From Apophysomyces variabilis (lineage: Eukaryota; Mucoromycota; Mucoromycetes; Mucorales; Mucoraceae): a DNA stretch of 64,000 nt. Position 1 is the stretch's first letter, and every line of letters begins with the position of its first letter. Under the pieces are notes generated by a model that saw only the letters and a program-made list of their open reading frames with translations, did not search any database and was not told the origin of the DNA. Of this stretch, positions 23,246 through 37,955 are shown one piece after another. Where the stretch lies: NCBI GenBank assembly GCA_002749535.1, contig MZZL01000380.1, positions 496,001 through 560,000 of the forward strand. Reading direction: 5' to 3'. Both the position numbers and the translations under genes were made by a program.

Positions 23246-26200
23246 ACACATACTTTTTCCAAACAAAGATTAATTTTTATAACACAACATCTTGCCTCTA
23301 ACTTCCTTGACACGAACACACTCTTTGCAAGGCAAACTTAAATATTGGCAGCGTAGGCATGACTTATATCAAGTATATTAGGATGGCTGAGTGTCCGGTC
23401 TCAGTACCAACAATCAGAGGAAAATAAAAGGGATCCAGAAAAGAAAAAGATAGATATTAGTTTGATATGGCTAAAATTTCAGTTTCTACATCCTGCAAAA
23501 AAGTTTTATCTTGGCTAGGAGCAAAGAGTATTATGATGTGATATGCAGTAAAAAGCGTTGACTGACTGTTTGATCGACCATATGACGAGCAGATCATGCT
23601 TTTAACCAAGTTATTAATGGAGGAAAAGCAATTCGATAGAAGTCGAAAGAAATGTGACTAAAGCAGGAATGCTAATCGTAATCACCGATTTTGGTCATGC
23701 GAACTGAAGCGATCTTACAAAGGAACAAAAACTCGCTAAAAGCCCGTTTAAAAAAGATTGATTCATAGGATCAGATATTTCCATATGCTACATAAATTGC
23801 ATAAAACGGACTGTCTGATTGTAGAATTACTAAGAAATAAAAAGGAAGACATATGGGAGGAGCTTTAGTTCATAACATAAAGGAAGTTGGGATCAGTGAT
23901 TAACTTGATCAAATATTGAAGGTTAAGAGTTCTTACAGAAACAAGCAAATAGTTTGAGAAAAAACAAAACAAACAGAAAAGAAAGAGGAGCGAAAATTCT
24001 TTGCGGTGTTCAGGAAGCTTATATTCTTTGGGGCAAATTCTCATTTGACACTTATCTCGACCTTTGATTCATAAAGTATCACAAAACGGCTTAATAGTTC
24101 ATCAACTGGTCAATGGAGACTGAATGTATGAATTGGTGAAACCAGGATTTTAGGGGATTCTCACTCTCCTAACTTTAAGTTCTCCCGTAAAGGACGTGTG
24201 GTACAGTTCACAACAGTCTAACCAAACAAAGAGAAGGATTGTGGTCACGGCTGTGGATTTCTAGTTAACAACGGACATAGATAATTAAGCCACTTTAATT
24301 ACAAAATGTTATGATGTTTGTAAACGAACAGTAGAGCATGATGCTATTGCCTGCTTTCATTGTCTTGTTCATCAAGCCAATTTTCGGACTGAACTCAAAG
24401 AAAAGTCTCCTCTACTGTTCTTTGCAATTGAAAGATGAATAAGTACCCGTTTTTCGTCATAAAAGGAATGCTCATTGCTAGTTCTTACAAAAATACATTA
24501 TGCTACTAAAGGCTTGTCGACACAGGGTTTTATTTTGCGTAGACAGTTGACTGAAAGAAAGCTTGCAAAGCTTACTTCCCACTATTTGCACAGAAGATTA
24601 TCCTGCTGGAACTCTTTGTGAAGATGAGGTTGGGTTAATATCATGCTTTTAACGGGATCTACTTCATGGATCTTTCAACGATGGCATGATGATAGTCTGA
24701 ATAGACCCACGAGCATGCCACCAAGCACAATTCGGGAACCAGTTGAGATATATTCAGCACCTGGCCCTGACTTTTAATCAAAGCACTTCAAACGTAGTTG
24801 GGGCGAAGTTAGTTAGTGAATAACCGGTCAATAAGCGTTTGAACCGGATGCCGCCTTTGCTACTGGAAAAGGGGCATGGACAGGATCTGCGGCAACCTAT
24901 CCATTTTGCTTGCGAGTTTATAACCCTTTTGCAAGCTGAGAAGCGCAAGGCACACTACTATGGAGGCTCTGAAGAAACATGAGATGAGAGAAAGCTGGAA
25001 CCGCAACTCAGCTGCTCACTCGGCAAAGCAGTGACCGAGAAAATCTACAGACGGAGAACATTTTAGCTTTGCGTACCATTCTCCATGGAAGGATAGCTGT
25101 AGGTATAGATTGAAAGACTCTTTGAATCCAGCAACTTATCGATAGGAGCGACGTACCATGAAAAATCAGCAAGGCATTGCACAAAAGCAGGTAAAAATAG
25201 CTCTAAGCCAAACGTGAAATATGATTCTTTTTTTGATGCGCATGAAAGCGTAAAGACAGCAAGGATGGTAGGCATACAAGCAGGCAAATCATAATAAAAA
25301 CACAAGCAAAGCATGCTCTTATCTTGGTCATCGATATAAGATATGCTCTGCCAGCGGGCTTGAGAGTGTAGTTACTCTGTTAACGCTACGTGCAATAAGA
25401 ACAAGTGATAGGAATGGATAAACATGGAAGTTGCGCTTATACTGTTTATTGCCCAATTTTTTCGCTACTCTAAATAAATTTTGCGTCCATGCAAGGACCA
25501 AGTTTGCGCTGAAAGGGATAGAAGTATGCGTCATTTTAATGGATTATGCGGGAAATATATTTTACTTACCTCAACTTGGTCTTTCCGTGGACACAAAATT
25601 CACTCGAGCAGCGTAAAAGAATGTTCATCGTTAGTAAATGGAAGGATAGCTTGACATTTTTTTACTTACTCCCGAAGGGTAATCCTACCCAAAGGTAAGG
25701 GGCGGCGAGAGAGAGGCACGGCTTCCATGAGCGGCAGGTTGAAGGTAACGCACTGCAGAGGACTTGAAGCGATGCAACACCTGGCGAGGACTTGGAAGCA
25801 GAAGATAATGAATAACACTATGCATAAACAGACAAGATTTCTTTTTCACTTACCGAGTGGAGTGCAGGGAGCTTACTCACACAACCAAGGTGGTTCGGGG
25901 CAGAGGTCATGCAGGCTAAAGGATATAAAAAAGGGACAACTGTCATTCTGTACATATAATCAATGCGAAGTACATACCGAGGATATTTTGGATAACAGAG
26001 CCAAAGAAGCTTTTAAATAGTACGTGATTATTGAAACCAAAAATCACAGTCATGGATAAGAAAATCGATGGATATCTTATGGATGACAACAATTCAGAGA
26101 TAAGACAACAATTCTCCCAAGAGTAAAAATGGACTCAGTCTGACAGAAGGTCTTGAACAGAATGGAACATCTGTAGAGGAAATATACTCTCTTCGTTCGT

Positions 26201-26389
26201 TTCTATTCGTCATTGATGCTATCATATCCGTTTCTGTCAGTTATGGTATTAGAAACTGTCAGGGCAATGTACCCCAATTCCGGTTCTGCTCAATTGTATT
26301 GCCTTATATTCCACTTTAATATTCCCTGCATGTAGTTATGTTCTCCTTTTCTTCTATTATATGTTAAACTTTGTCTATTAGGCAATCAC
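23246..26389. other. 3.1-kb gene-poor region
   Basis: Lies between the ING gene and a transposase relic. Many short broken frames and no splice-supported gene. It includes one copy of a dispersed repeat (about 25440-25625) and, at about 26106-26320, an open stretch on + lacking an ATG (containing EEIYSLRSFLFVIDAI) that may be part of the decayed element downstream. Confidence 0.45.
25440..25625 (+). repeat. dispersed repeat, copy 1
   Basis: Imperfectly matches about 62620-62815 on the same strand. Shared landmarks in order: CGCTAYTCTAAAYAAATT, CCRTG...AAGGAYCAAG, CGCGTTAAA/CGCTGAAA, ATAYTTTACTTAC.TCAACTT, and TCRAGCAGC. Non-coding, with several small indels, so an old mobile-element fragment is likely. 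Ends are approximate. Confidence 0.55.
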
Positions 26390-26704
26390 AAAAGATTGGA
26401 TTGCCACGGAATGAACGGTTATTATGTTGTCATGGATAATGCGCCCATCCATACACCAGTCAAGGTTAAGCAGTTGGTCGAAGAAAGAGGATGCAAATGT
26501 CTCTATCTTCCTCTCTACTCTCCCTTCCTTAGCCCAATAAAAGAGTTTTGGGCCAAAGTGAAGGCTAGGGCAAGAAAGGAGCCCTTACGAGTTGACTATA
26601 ACCGTCAAAAGCGTATTGTTCAAGCAGCGCGAAAAGTAAAGCGCTCAGATTGTCAAGAATGGATCAGACACTCTGAGAACTTTTTTGTTAGATGCAGAAA
26701 ATAG
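26390..26704 (+). mobile_element. truncated DDE_3 (Tc1/mariner-IS630 type) transposase relic
   Basis: An open frame of about 105 codons is the C-terminal part of a DDE transposase. It has the second catalytic Asp in YYVVMDNAPIHTPVKV and the third acidic position in YLPLYSPFLSPIKEFWAKVK (family usual NPIEEFW), then a basic tail. The N-terminal DNA-binding region and the first catalytic Asp (usually ...DESGF) are missing upstream, where only stops are found, and no ATG opens the frame. No clear terminal inverted repeats were seen. I infer a dead copy; a product could only be made from a non-standard start. Confidence 0.8.
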
Positions 26705-27546
26705 AGAACCACTTCTTTAAGTAAACTCTTCTTGCTGTAGTTTGAAATAAAAACTATCTCTGTAAATAGCGAACATGGACACGACTGTACGCAAAGAAGG
26801 GTAGTCTGACCGCAAATATTTTCATCCAATCATGCAGAAGTATCTTTTGGATTCCGCAAAAACTTGAATCCCAGTCCGCAAATAAAAAGGTAGAAATACG
26901 CACACAAATAGGGAAAAACACAGTAAATTTCAGCAACAGTTTCCTTTTGCGGAAAAGACAGATAGAAATCATCTCAAGCCTTCTTTCTCACGTCTTTGCA
27001 CCACTGTATCTCAACACGTTTTGTAATTGACAGTTTTTTTTCCGATTAAGTATAGATGACCTGATGTAAGATTTCGGGACATAACATCCTTTTCGACATA
27101 TACTTGACGCACCCTCATCCTACGCAGCCCGACCGCTTGGATGAGGAATGTACGGCATAAAGTCGGATGCATAACGTTTGTGGCACTTATTGCTTTCATC
27201 TGTGCTACCTGTCTCGTCACTAATGTCCCAGGATGATGGTCCTCGTGTACCCTGTCTGCAGTTAGCACGGTTGCCTTGGTCCCGTCTTTCTCTTTCCATG
27301 GTGAACAAAGAGCTGACACCGAACGAAGACTATTGGCTATTTCCCGTCTCCCTGGGTTTAGCACATGCATGTGTCCATTTATTTCAACCGTATACATCAA
27401 TGTCTGGCTCGAAATATCTTAGTTTTATCAAATTCATCATAGAAACAGGCCACGCAAATCCTATTGTTGAATGTTTTAATACTAGTTTTTCAATATGATA
27501 TTTAATGACAACGATTGTTTAAAGGGGAAAGTTCGTGTGTAGCTAT
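26705..27546. other. spacer between transposase relic and enolase
   Basis: 3' flank of enolase. A 129-codon frame at 27011-27400 (-) and one at 27178-27498 (+) overlap each other and show no family signature. Short repeated words (TCCGCAAA, TGCGGAAAA) at 26855-26955 may be remains of the element. Confidence 0.35.
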
Positions 27547-30934
<3,388 letters not shown>

Positions 30935-31260
30935 CTTGTTAAGCAACGGCTCCCCATGACCAGCATGGAACGTAGCCGGTGCACTCGCTGGCGTTTAGGT
31001 TGGATGCTTTGGGGGAGACTGAGAACCTGTCCCCGTTGCAGACACTGTCATACCAGCCGCAACCATTTTATCCACTGCTTTGATACTCATTCTCACCTCC
31101 ACGTGCCTTCAACACGTGCCTTCAACAGTCTATAACCCAATCTCTACCATACTCAATTGCCTCCCTTACAAACCACCTTGTCTCCCATAGCAGCGCTTGT
31201 ATTTGACTCGTATTTAGCCATTACTTCAACGGCTCTTAACAGAAATTGATCGGGCTTGCC
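30935..31260 (+). mobile_element. LINE/reverse-transcriptase-element C-terminal relic (broken)
   Basis: A frame from about 30947 reads RCTRWRLGWMLWGRLRTCPR followed by a CxxC...HFIHC zinc-knuckle-like motif (CPRCRHC...NHFIHCF), a pattern I associate with C-termini of non-LTR retroelement polyproteins. A perfect 13-bp tandem duplication at 31100-31125 (CACGTGCCTTCAA twice) shifts the frame; on the other side the reading resumes as TVYNPISTILNCLPYKPPC and then meets a stop. No reverse transcriptase core is present upstream, so this is a short dead fragment. Family assignment is moderate. Confidence 0.5.
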
Positions 31261-33006
31261 ACCTGAATAGCTTATATACCGACTGTTATCTCACTTCTGA
31301 CCTTCCTACAGCCTGAAATTTTTTACACTGGATCAATTCTGACTAGCTACCTCGACTATCTCCCTACCCTTCCCTTTGAAATATTCGAGTAAAAGTCGAA
31401 AAAATATGTGTGTAGATTGCAAGAGAAAAAGGGAACAGTAAAATACTCTGAGACTTTGGTACATCCTTTATTTAGAGTATAAGTTGCTCCTTTTTATATG
31501 TCTCGACTAGTAAAAGTGGATTTAGAGCACTGAATGTGACTGAGCTTTATTTAATATCTTTGTTGATCACTTGCGGATACAATACCCTTTATCTGTAACC
31601 TTTTCTTATAGCCTCCTTCCTTTTTTCCCTGTTGCCATACCAGTGTTTTTTCATTTCTTTTTCTTTGCAGACCGGACAAGAGCGAACATGTTTAGAAAAA
31701 TGCTGGGATCACCATCATTAAATAAAATTTATTTTCACCTTTTAAGCAATGACGATGCAGTCTAATCTTGATGGATATAAAGGCTGCTTGTTTTTAGAGG
31801 CTTAATATAGTACTATAAACAGTTTTGCAAAATGCAGACGGCGTAACTATTTTAAAATGCAGTGAGTTGTGTTTCATCTGAATTAACATGCACTGTCTAA
31901 GAACTCATTCAAGAGCATTGAATGTTTAAGTTTTGCTGATTCCGCATTAGCATGTTTAAGATCAGTAAGAAATGAACCTTTGTCTCATAATCAATCGGTC
32001 TAATTTTTATATTCCTAATTGTAAAGCTTTTCCTTGAAAATAGTTACTGTTTCATTTTTTTTAGTTGTTTTATACTATATTTCGGCAACCTTTTATTACA
32101 GCAACCTATTTCTTTACAATATAAAAAAGAGTAAAACAGTAAGACAACATATAAAAGTTTTATAATTTTACCTACTAAAAAAAATAAAACGTCGGCTTAA
32201 CTTCAAAGGGATACCTCTCGACAAGCCTAAATTATACGCTTCTCAGACTTTGTTAAGTATGTTTGTTTCTTCAAAATGCATCTTCTTTTTTGATTTTTAG
32301 TTGTATCAGTAATAATCTACTGAATATACTAGAGGCTTTGAATACTGACACGTGCGGTGCTTATGTACTGTGACAAGTAAGTACAAAAGAAGGATGGGGG
32401 TAGAAATAAATAAAATAGTGCAAGACACAAAAGTACAAGAACAACAAGTGTGAATAATGAATTCACAAAATATCAACTGTTCAAACAAATACAATTGAGG
32501 GAGGGTCGGGTTAAGGAAAAGATATAACGAAGGGTAGTAGAAGAGTGTGAAAACAAAAAAAAATATATGAAGGAAGATAACAAAGGGAGTTCACCAAATA
32601 AACAATGTCACTTCAAACGATCTTAGCAGTAAAGATGAGTTCCTTAGATCCTTTCTCAAAAGCAATCTCAAAGACACCCCAAATTCACTGTACCCAGAAA
32701 AGATGTTTGCAAGTACAATACGGTTCTGGTTCTTTTTGGTTCCAAAGGTTTTTCCCCCAGGAAATTCCTCTTCCCCCTTTTTCGCGAAAGAGGTCCTTTT
32801 CCGTGTCTTTATTTCCTCTGAAACTATCGACCAAAGAGGGGAATTCACTAGAACTAACTTAAAAATTGAAACCATACAAAACGGAGGTAAACGCTAAGGA
32901 CATGGGTTAGGAAAAGCATGCGATCACTGGGAAAGAATGGGAGGAAGGATTCAGCCGTGTTTTTCAAGTTACACCAAATGAAAATTTACGTCCGAGGCGG
33001 ATGTGC
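31261..33006. other. 1.7-kb spacer, nothing recognised
   Basis: Very AT-rich. Frames at 32591-32897 on both strands lack motifs and overlap. Confidence 0.4.
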
Positions 33007-33136
33007 GTGTACAAATAATTGATTGTGGTGTACCAACCAGGTCCGTAGGAGTTGTGCACGTACAAGGCAGGTGTGCACCAAACCAGGAGCAAAAGTCGCG
33101 CACCTAGGCCAACGTGTAGTGTACCTAGCCGTGTAC
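33007..33136. repeat. cluster of seven GYGYAC hexamers
   Basis: GTGTAC at 33007, 33028, 33119 and 33131, GTGCAC at 33054 and 33073, and GCGCAC at 33098, all within 130 bp. Spacing is irregular (12-26 bp). It lies 130 bp upstream of the tRNA-Gln gene. Function unknown. Confidence 0.45.
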
Positions 33137-33266
33137 TTATTGAAGATCAAGACAAACTTTCCACCATTCTTACTCCCAAAGGCTCCATCTTTTCATTCTT
33201 TCCATGTTGCATTTATCGAGTGGTGAGGCCGGAAAAATTATTACACAAGGGGTCAATACCAAGCAA

Positions 33267-33337
33267 GGTTTCGTGATGTAAGGGTTAGCATATGAGACTC
33301 TGAATCTCATTATCCGAGTTCGAATCTCGGCGAGACC
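33267..33337 (+). tRNA. tRNA-Gln (anticodon CTG)
   Basis: 71 nt, no intron. Acceptor stem GGTTTCG pairs with CGAGACC (one G-U), the D arm carries GGGTTAGC (box A region), the anticodon stem TGAGA/TCTCA encloses CTCTGAA with anticodon CTG, and the T arm CCGAG-TTCGAAT-CTCGG is the box B. The sequence closely follows the eukaryotic tRNA-Gln pattern. A Pol III terminator-like T tract (TTCTTTT) follows directly. The 3' CCA is not encoded, as expected. Confidence 0.95.
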
Positions 33338-33469
33338 TTCTTTTATATTGACCTTTCTTTTATTGTTACACAAATATTTTAGTGTCGTGCTTGCAAAATT
33401 GTAGTGATACAAACCTTTTGGTCAGATCGGCCATGGTCCAAAAAACGGCAAACGTCTAACGCATCGGTC

Positions 33470-33970
33470 TTCATCACAAAACAGTAACATCTCCAGGAAG
33501 ACCATGCTCAGCGAAATATTACATAATATATTGTCCATTTATTTTACTTATTTTGAATGGTCGTCCGTCTCGGCATTGTTATAATTAGTTTTCAAAAAAA
33601 TATAAATATCCATAGATTTGTTTAGCAATAAAGATCATCATCCGTTTACTCTCTATCTCTTTTATTACCCTTGATTCCCAGAGGGTTTGACCTTTGCCAG
33701 GAAGAAAACCTAGATCAGGAAGAAAATACCGTGCACGAAAAGAGTTTAACATGATAAGTGACAAGAGCTTTTGACACAATCCCACGGCAACTTTTTCAAG
33801 GCATCGGCATTCAACATAGAATGGTACCATCTGTAGAAAGGCAATGCTCAATAACGCTATTAGAGGATATGCTCTTTACCTTCGAATAATGTAACGTGTC
33901 GGCATTGCTACAATTAGTTCTACAAAGAAATGAACGTCAACGATAAATTTCAAGGAATTGTTGGATAAAT
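33470..33970. repeat. degenerate direct repeat pair
   Basis: Two related blocks about 330 bp apart: around 33490-33620 and 33825-33960. Shared words in order are ATGCTCA, CGTSTCGGCATTGYTAYAATTAGTT, then A/T-rich sequence and ATAAGATAATTATC versus ATAAAGATCATCATC. Divergence is high. No coding capacity is evident. Confidence 0.5.
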
Positions 33971-34208
33971 AAGATAATTATCTGCCCATGTATGCGTTCT
34001 CCATTTAACAAGGAAACATTTTCTCATTCTGTATTCGTTATAACAGGTAACGATGTGATAACCATGCATAAACGCGTTCCAATTCCCTCTTTGCATAATT
34101 GAATGGAAGCAAAATCATCCAGTCAATTCACGTTTTCTTTCTGTTTATTTGTAAATAATAATGAAGCTGCACTAGCGCCAAAAAAGAATAAAAAAGGGTT
34201 GCGAACGT

Positions 34209-37017
34209 TCAACATCCTCCACAACTACTGGTTCCTCCACCCCCGCAACTGCTTGATCCTCCACCTCCACAGCTACTGGTTCCTCCATCACAACCACTAT
34301 TGCTATTCAAAATGACGGCCGCAGTTGAAAATGAAAACCAGTAATCTGAGGTGTCTGAAGTTGTTGCGCTTGTGCTTCTGGTCGTACCTACTGAACTGTT
34401 CCTGATCGATTTATTCCGGGTAGCCGGTTGAACTCTAGGCGTATATGGTGGAGGAGCTATGGAACCATTTAGCTTGCCTCCTCGGCCCTTGTTAAAGATT
34501 CTTACGTTCCGACTTTCCACGATCTTCCCCTGTGGATGGTGGCTCTATTCCTATTTTTGGTGTAAATAAAGAATGTGTTTGTTTTTCATTTTATCATTAG
34601 GTCAAGTGCTGGAATTTCTGAAAATATGAACATACGTAGGCTAAGAAGCAAAGGAAATGAAGTTGAGTAATGGCATGTCAAGGTACCAAATCAGCATAGG
34701 AGTAGTATACTAACCTTTCCGTTGGACTAGGTGGGTTGGCTAGATCAACAAGAACATATCAATGTTAGAGGCTTGCTGAACTCTTTTAATAACTTGTGGA
34801 TTTTTTCTTTACCAGCACAGTTAAGGATTCTAAAGCAAAATAACCACAGGTCGGTGTAAGCCGTAAACCCAACATGGACACGCTTTTGTTTGATATGATC
34901 TTACCCTGTATATCCGTACCCATACTTCTGGATCTCTTCGGCTATACGATCTTGCGCGGAATTCTGGAACATCAATAGAATTTGTCAATGCTCTCTCTTT
35001 GCATGATTTCCGGATTACTCATTACCAAGGATACCATTCGCATGTAGTTCCCAGTTGCTCCTAACGGTAATCGAATGGAGAGCAATAGTTTCAATTAGCC
35101 AGCCAATCTATGAAAGGGAATATAAAATCCTTTGCCTACGTCGGTCATGGTAGCTTGGTACTTCGTCCAATCTACAGAAAAAAAGGTGTAACCAAGTAGA
35201 AAAATTTAGCGAGTGTCCAACGGAAATCAGCTTCTTAGCTTGTAACCTAACTGGTTTGTGACATGGACCGTGTCCGTCTTTTTGCCTATTCCTGCTTCAT
35301 CCTTGGTATCGGATTTTGTCCGCAGCATATTTCGAATGCCTTGTATTAATTGGGATGATTTTGTCGGCTTCTGCATCTTTTAAACATTGTTGATCAAGAC
35401 GGATCAGCGTTCTTGGAAAAGCAGAAAGAGAAAAAGACAACGATCTGACTTACTTTCAAGCTTGCTTGTTCCCAAGCACTAGCTGTGGCCTCTATATGCT
35501 TTTCAAGCTCGTCTGGTAGAATGGTATCATCATGATTGATCACACGTTTTAAATAATTTAACGTGTATTCCCTATAGTTCCCTGGATGAAGCATATGCGT
35601 ATGCCAAACAATATCTGAGAAGAAGGTAAGGGAAAGACATCAAATTAGATGCCACTTTTCCTTTTTTCCACTGTTATCCAAATCACCTATAAGGACGCTG
35701 GGCACTGCGGTTAAGGTGGAGTTATCCTTCATTAGCTTCATAAAGTCCCTGTATTGGCTGATCCCTCGGACAAGATCTTGAGGGAAATCCCAATGAACGG
35801 ATGATACACGTTTGGCAAACTCATGCTGTCTTGCCACAGCATGGATTAAATCCAAAGAAAAGGGAGAAGGATTTCCTGTATACGCACTTTTCACAGCATG
35901 ACAGAAGGCTACATATATCCACCACCCCAAGACAAACAATAAGCTTCCTTTTCTCGTGTTTACCAATACAGAGGTTTTCTTACCATGTGCAGCTCTTTCA
36001 CAGAGCCCATCCCCAGAGTAACCACAGCGAAGAATCTGTTGTTCGACACGATCCATTCCAGCTCCGAAACTGATTTTATGCCATTTGAATTTTTTAGCTA
36101 TATCCATTTCCCCTACTGGAAAGGGTTTAAGCTTGCCATCGGGTGTCAGCATTAACCCACTTTGATCAGTTGATTACAGATTTTAGCTGCGTTATGAGGG
36201 GATAAGCGGAAGTGACTTACGCAATTCGCAATACTTGGTGAGAGGATTCCATATCCGTTTTCAAACGATGTTTGACCGCATGAAGAATACTGTTTTCTCG
36301 ATAACAGTGATAACACTTTATGCTGACTCCACACGTGCGCCATTCTGCATATGTGGACCTGAAAGATAAAGGAGAACAAGGTTTAGACCAATCATGCTAT
36401 AGATAATAGAAAAAGCAAAGGGATATTACCATTTGGATTTCATCTTTTTGTGGCAATACAAACACTCTACGTACTTGTCTCCATCGAGATTATCAACGTC
36501 CAAGGTGTAAGGATGTGACCCCGTCAAGATCGGCCACAGTTCTAAACTGTGTTTATGTGGTACCGTGCGATAGTCGTACTATTGAAAAAGCGGTCAATGA
36601 ATAAGAGAGGTTCCGTAATTCTACGTTCAGGGTGTTTTTGTTTACCATTGCTTTCAGTGGTATGGGTATACGAACGGCATCGCCTAAGCGCAGTCGATTC
36701 AAATCTTCATAGTATCGAAAAGGACTAAGCATATGCGTATGCCATAGATAGGCAACATCTACAAATCAGGGGTACATGTTAGAGCACACAAGGTCTCAGC
36801 TCTCTGGCGTACCGATAGGAGGTATGATATTCTGGGATTCCATGGTTTTGATCTTTTTGATCCATCGAATATAACGATCTTCAGCTCGAACCAGGTAGAT
36901 CCTAAGCTGTTGTTCGGTCATGTTCTTTGTAGTTTCCGTGAAACGATTGATCAAGGATAGATAGTAATGGCATGCATGTACTGTTACCACCTCGTCCAAT
37001 GTTGGATAACCGGTCAT
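34209..37017 (-). CDS. GRDP/DUF1399-like protein with Cys-Gly-Ser tail
   Basis: Relative of plant glycine-rich domain proteins (PF07173), of poorly known function. Supported exons: 36813-37017, 36646-36758, 36430-36578, 36221-36358, 35984-36159, 35687-35908, 35454-35614, 35247-35376, 35140-35171, 35026-35107, 34905-34963; the last joins to about 34209 are unresolved. Two copies of the family signature are present: VAYLWHTHMLSPFRYYEDL and IVWHTHMLHPGNYREY. Between them lies a Cys-pair region (ECLYCHKKM, then CGVSIKCYHCYRE) that may bind metal. The final exon is basic and Ser/Thr-rich, then ends in SSCGGGG-type repeats closing SSCGGC. The ATG at 37017 (MTGYPTLDEV) is the first in frame. The intron 35108-35139 would be only 32 nt. 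Identity is good; the 3' structure is provisional. Confidence 0.82.
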
Positions 37018-37955
37018 GATTGATAAACAAAATCGGTGATGAAAGGGGTAAGAAATGAGAAAACAGTGGATCAAAGCAAGACCAAAAGGAAAATAAATGG
37101 AGCGAGGTAGGACCAAATTTGTCCAGTACTACAGTATGAGGTTTCTGTGCTTTATTTTATACCTCTGTTGCTTTTTTGCTGAGCAAAGAAAAGAACCTTC
37201 CACCAACCAAACGATGAATCCTGTTGCTTAGCTTTCTCGTTTAGTACATGAATGTGATAAACTAAGTTATCTCAATCTGAATTCCTATAAAAGGGAAACT
37301 GAAGAGTTGAATTTGCTCAGTAAAGTTTGGGGCCGTTGTTGTACGCCACCAAATCACTAGTCATACAAAGCCTTTTTGGTAGGATGGGCTTTACACAAGA
37401 TATCCACAACTATAAGCATATCTTACTATGTGCGCCTCTCACTTTTAGGTGCTCACTATGAACTATTACGTAATAGTGGCTTAAGAACATGCTATGTTTA
37501 TGAGTGCTGGACAGTTGTGCCAGACTCCGAATTTGTACAATACGTACGCAAATTCTGTCTGCTTCGGTGTTTATGACAGATGATCTTTTTCATACATGCT
37601 GTTATGGCCCTTGCTTATCCTGCTAACTGAACTTTGGTTGCAGGCAAAGAAAAGACTGTATCAAATTCTTCCAGCTATAACATCTACGTACTTATAACGT
37701 GCTATTGCATTATTAGTTCTTCGACATTGTGGGGTTTTAGACTGTCCTTGAGAATGGTCTCTAGGATTACAATATGGAAGGTCACTAGGAAGAGGCAAAC
37801 CAAACTTACGTTGGACACAGCAGCAATTTGAATACGGCACAGATAGATGTCAGTCAAAACACAGGTTATGTTACAACATGATTACATTTTAATCATAAAT
37901 TCCCAATTTTTACACCTTCTAAAACATATACAAACAAAAACGCGAAACTTAAAAA
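37018..37955. other. 0.9-kb spacer, nothing recognised
   Basis: GRDP-like gene promoter on the left and 3' flank of the dehydrogenase on the right. Two frames of 65 codons (+) lack support. Confidence 0.4.

Noticed and set aside
23246..25400. possible hidden gene in the gene-poor stretch
   Set aside because: No frame over 65 codons with splice sites or motifs on either strand.
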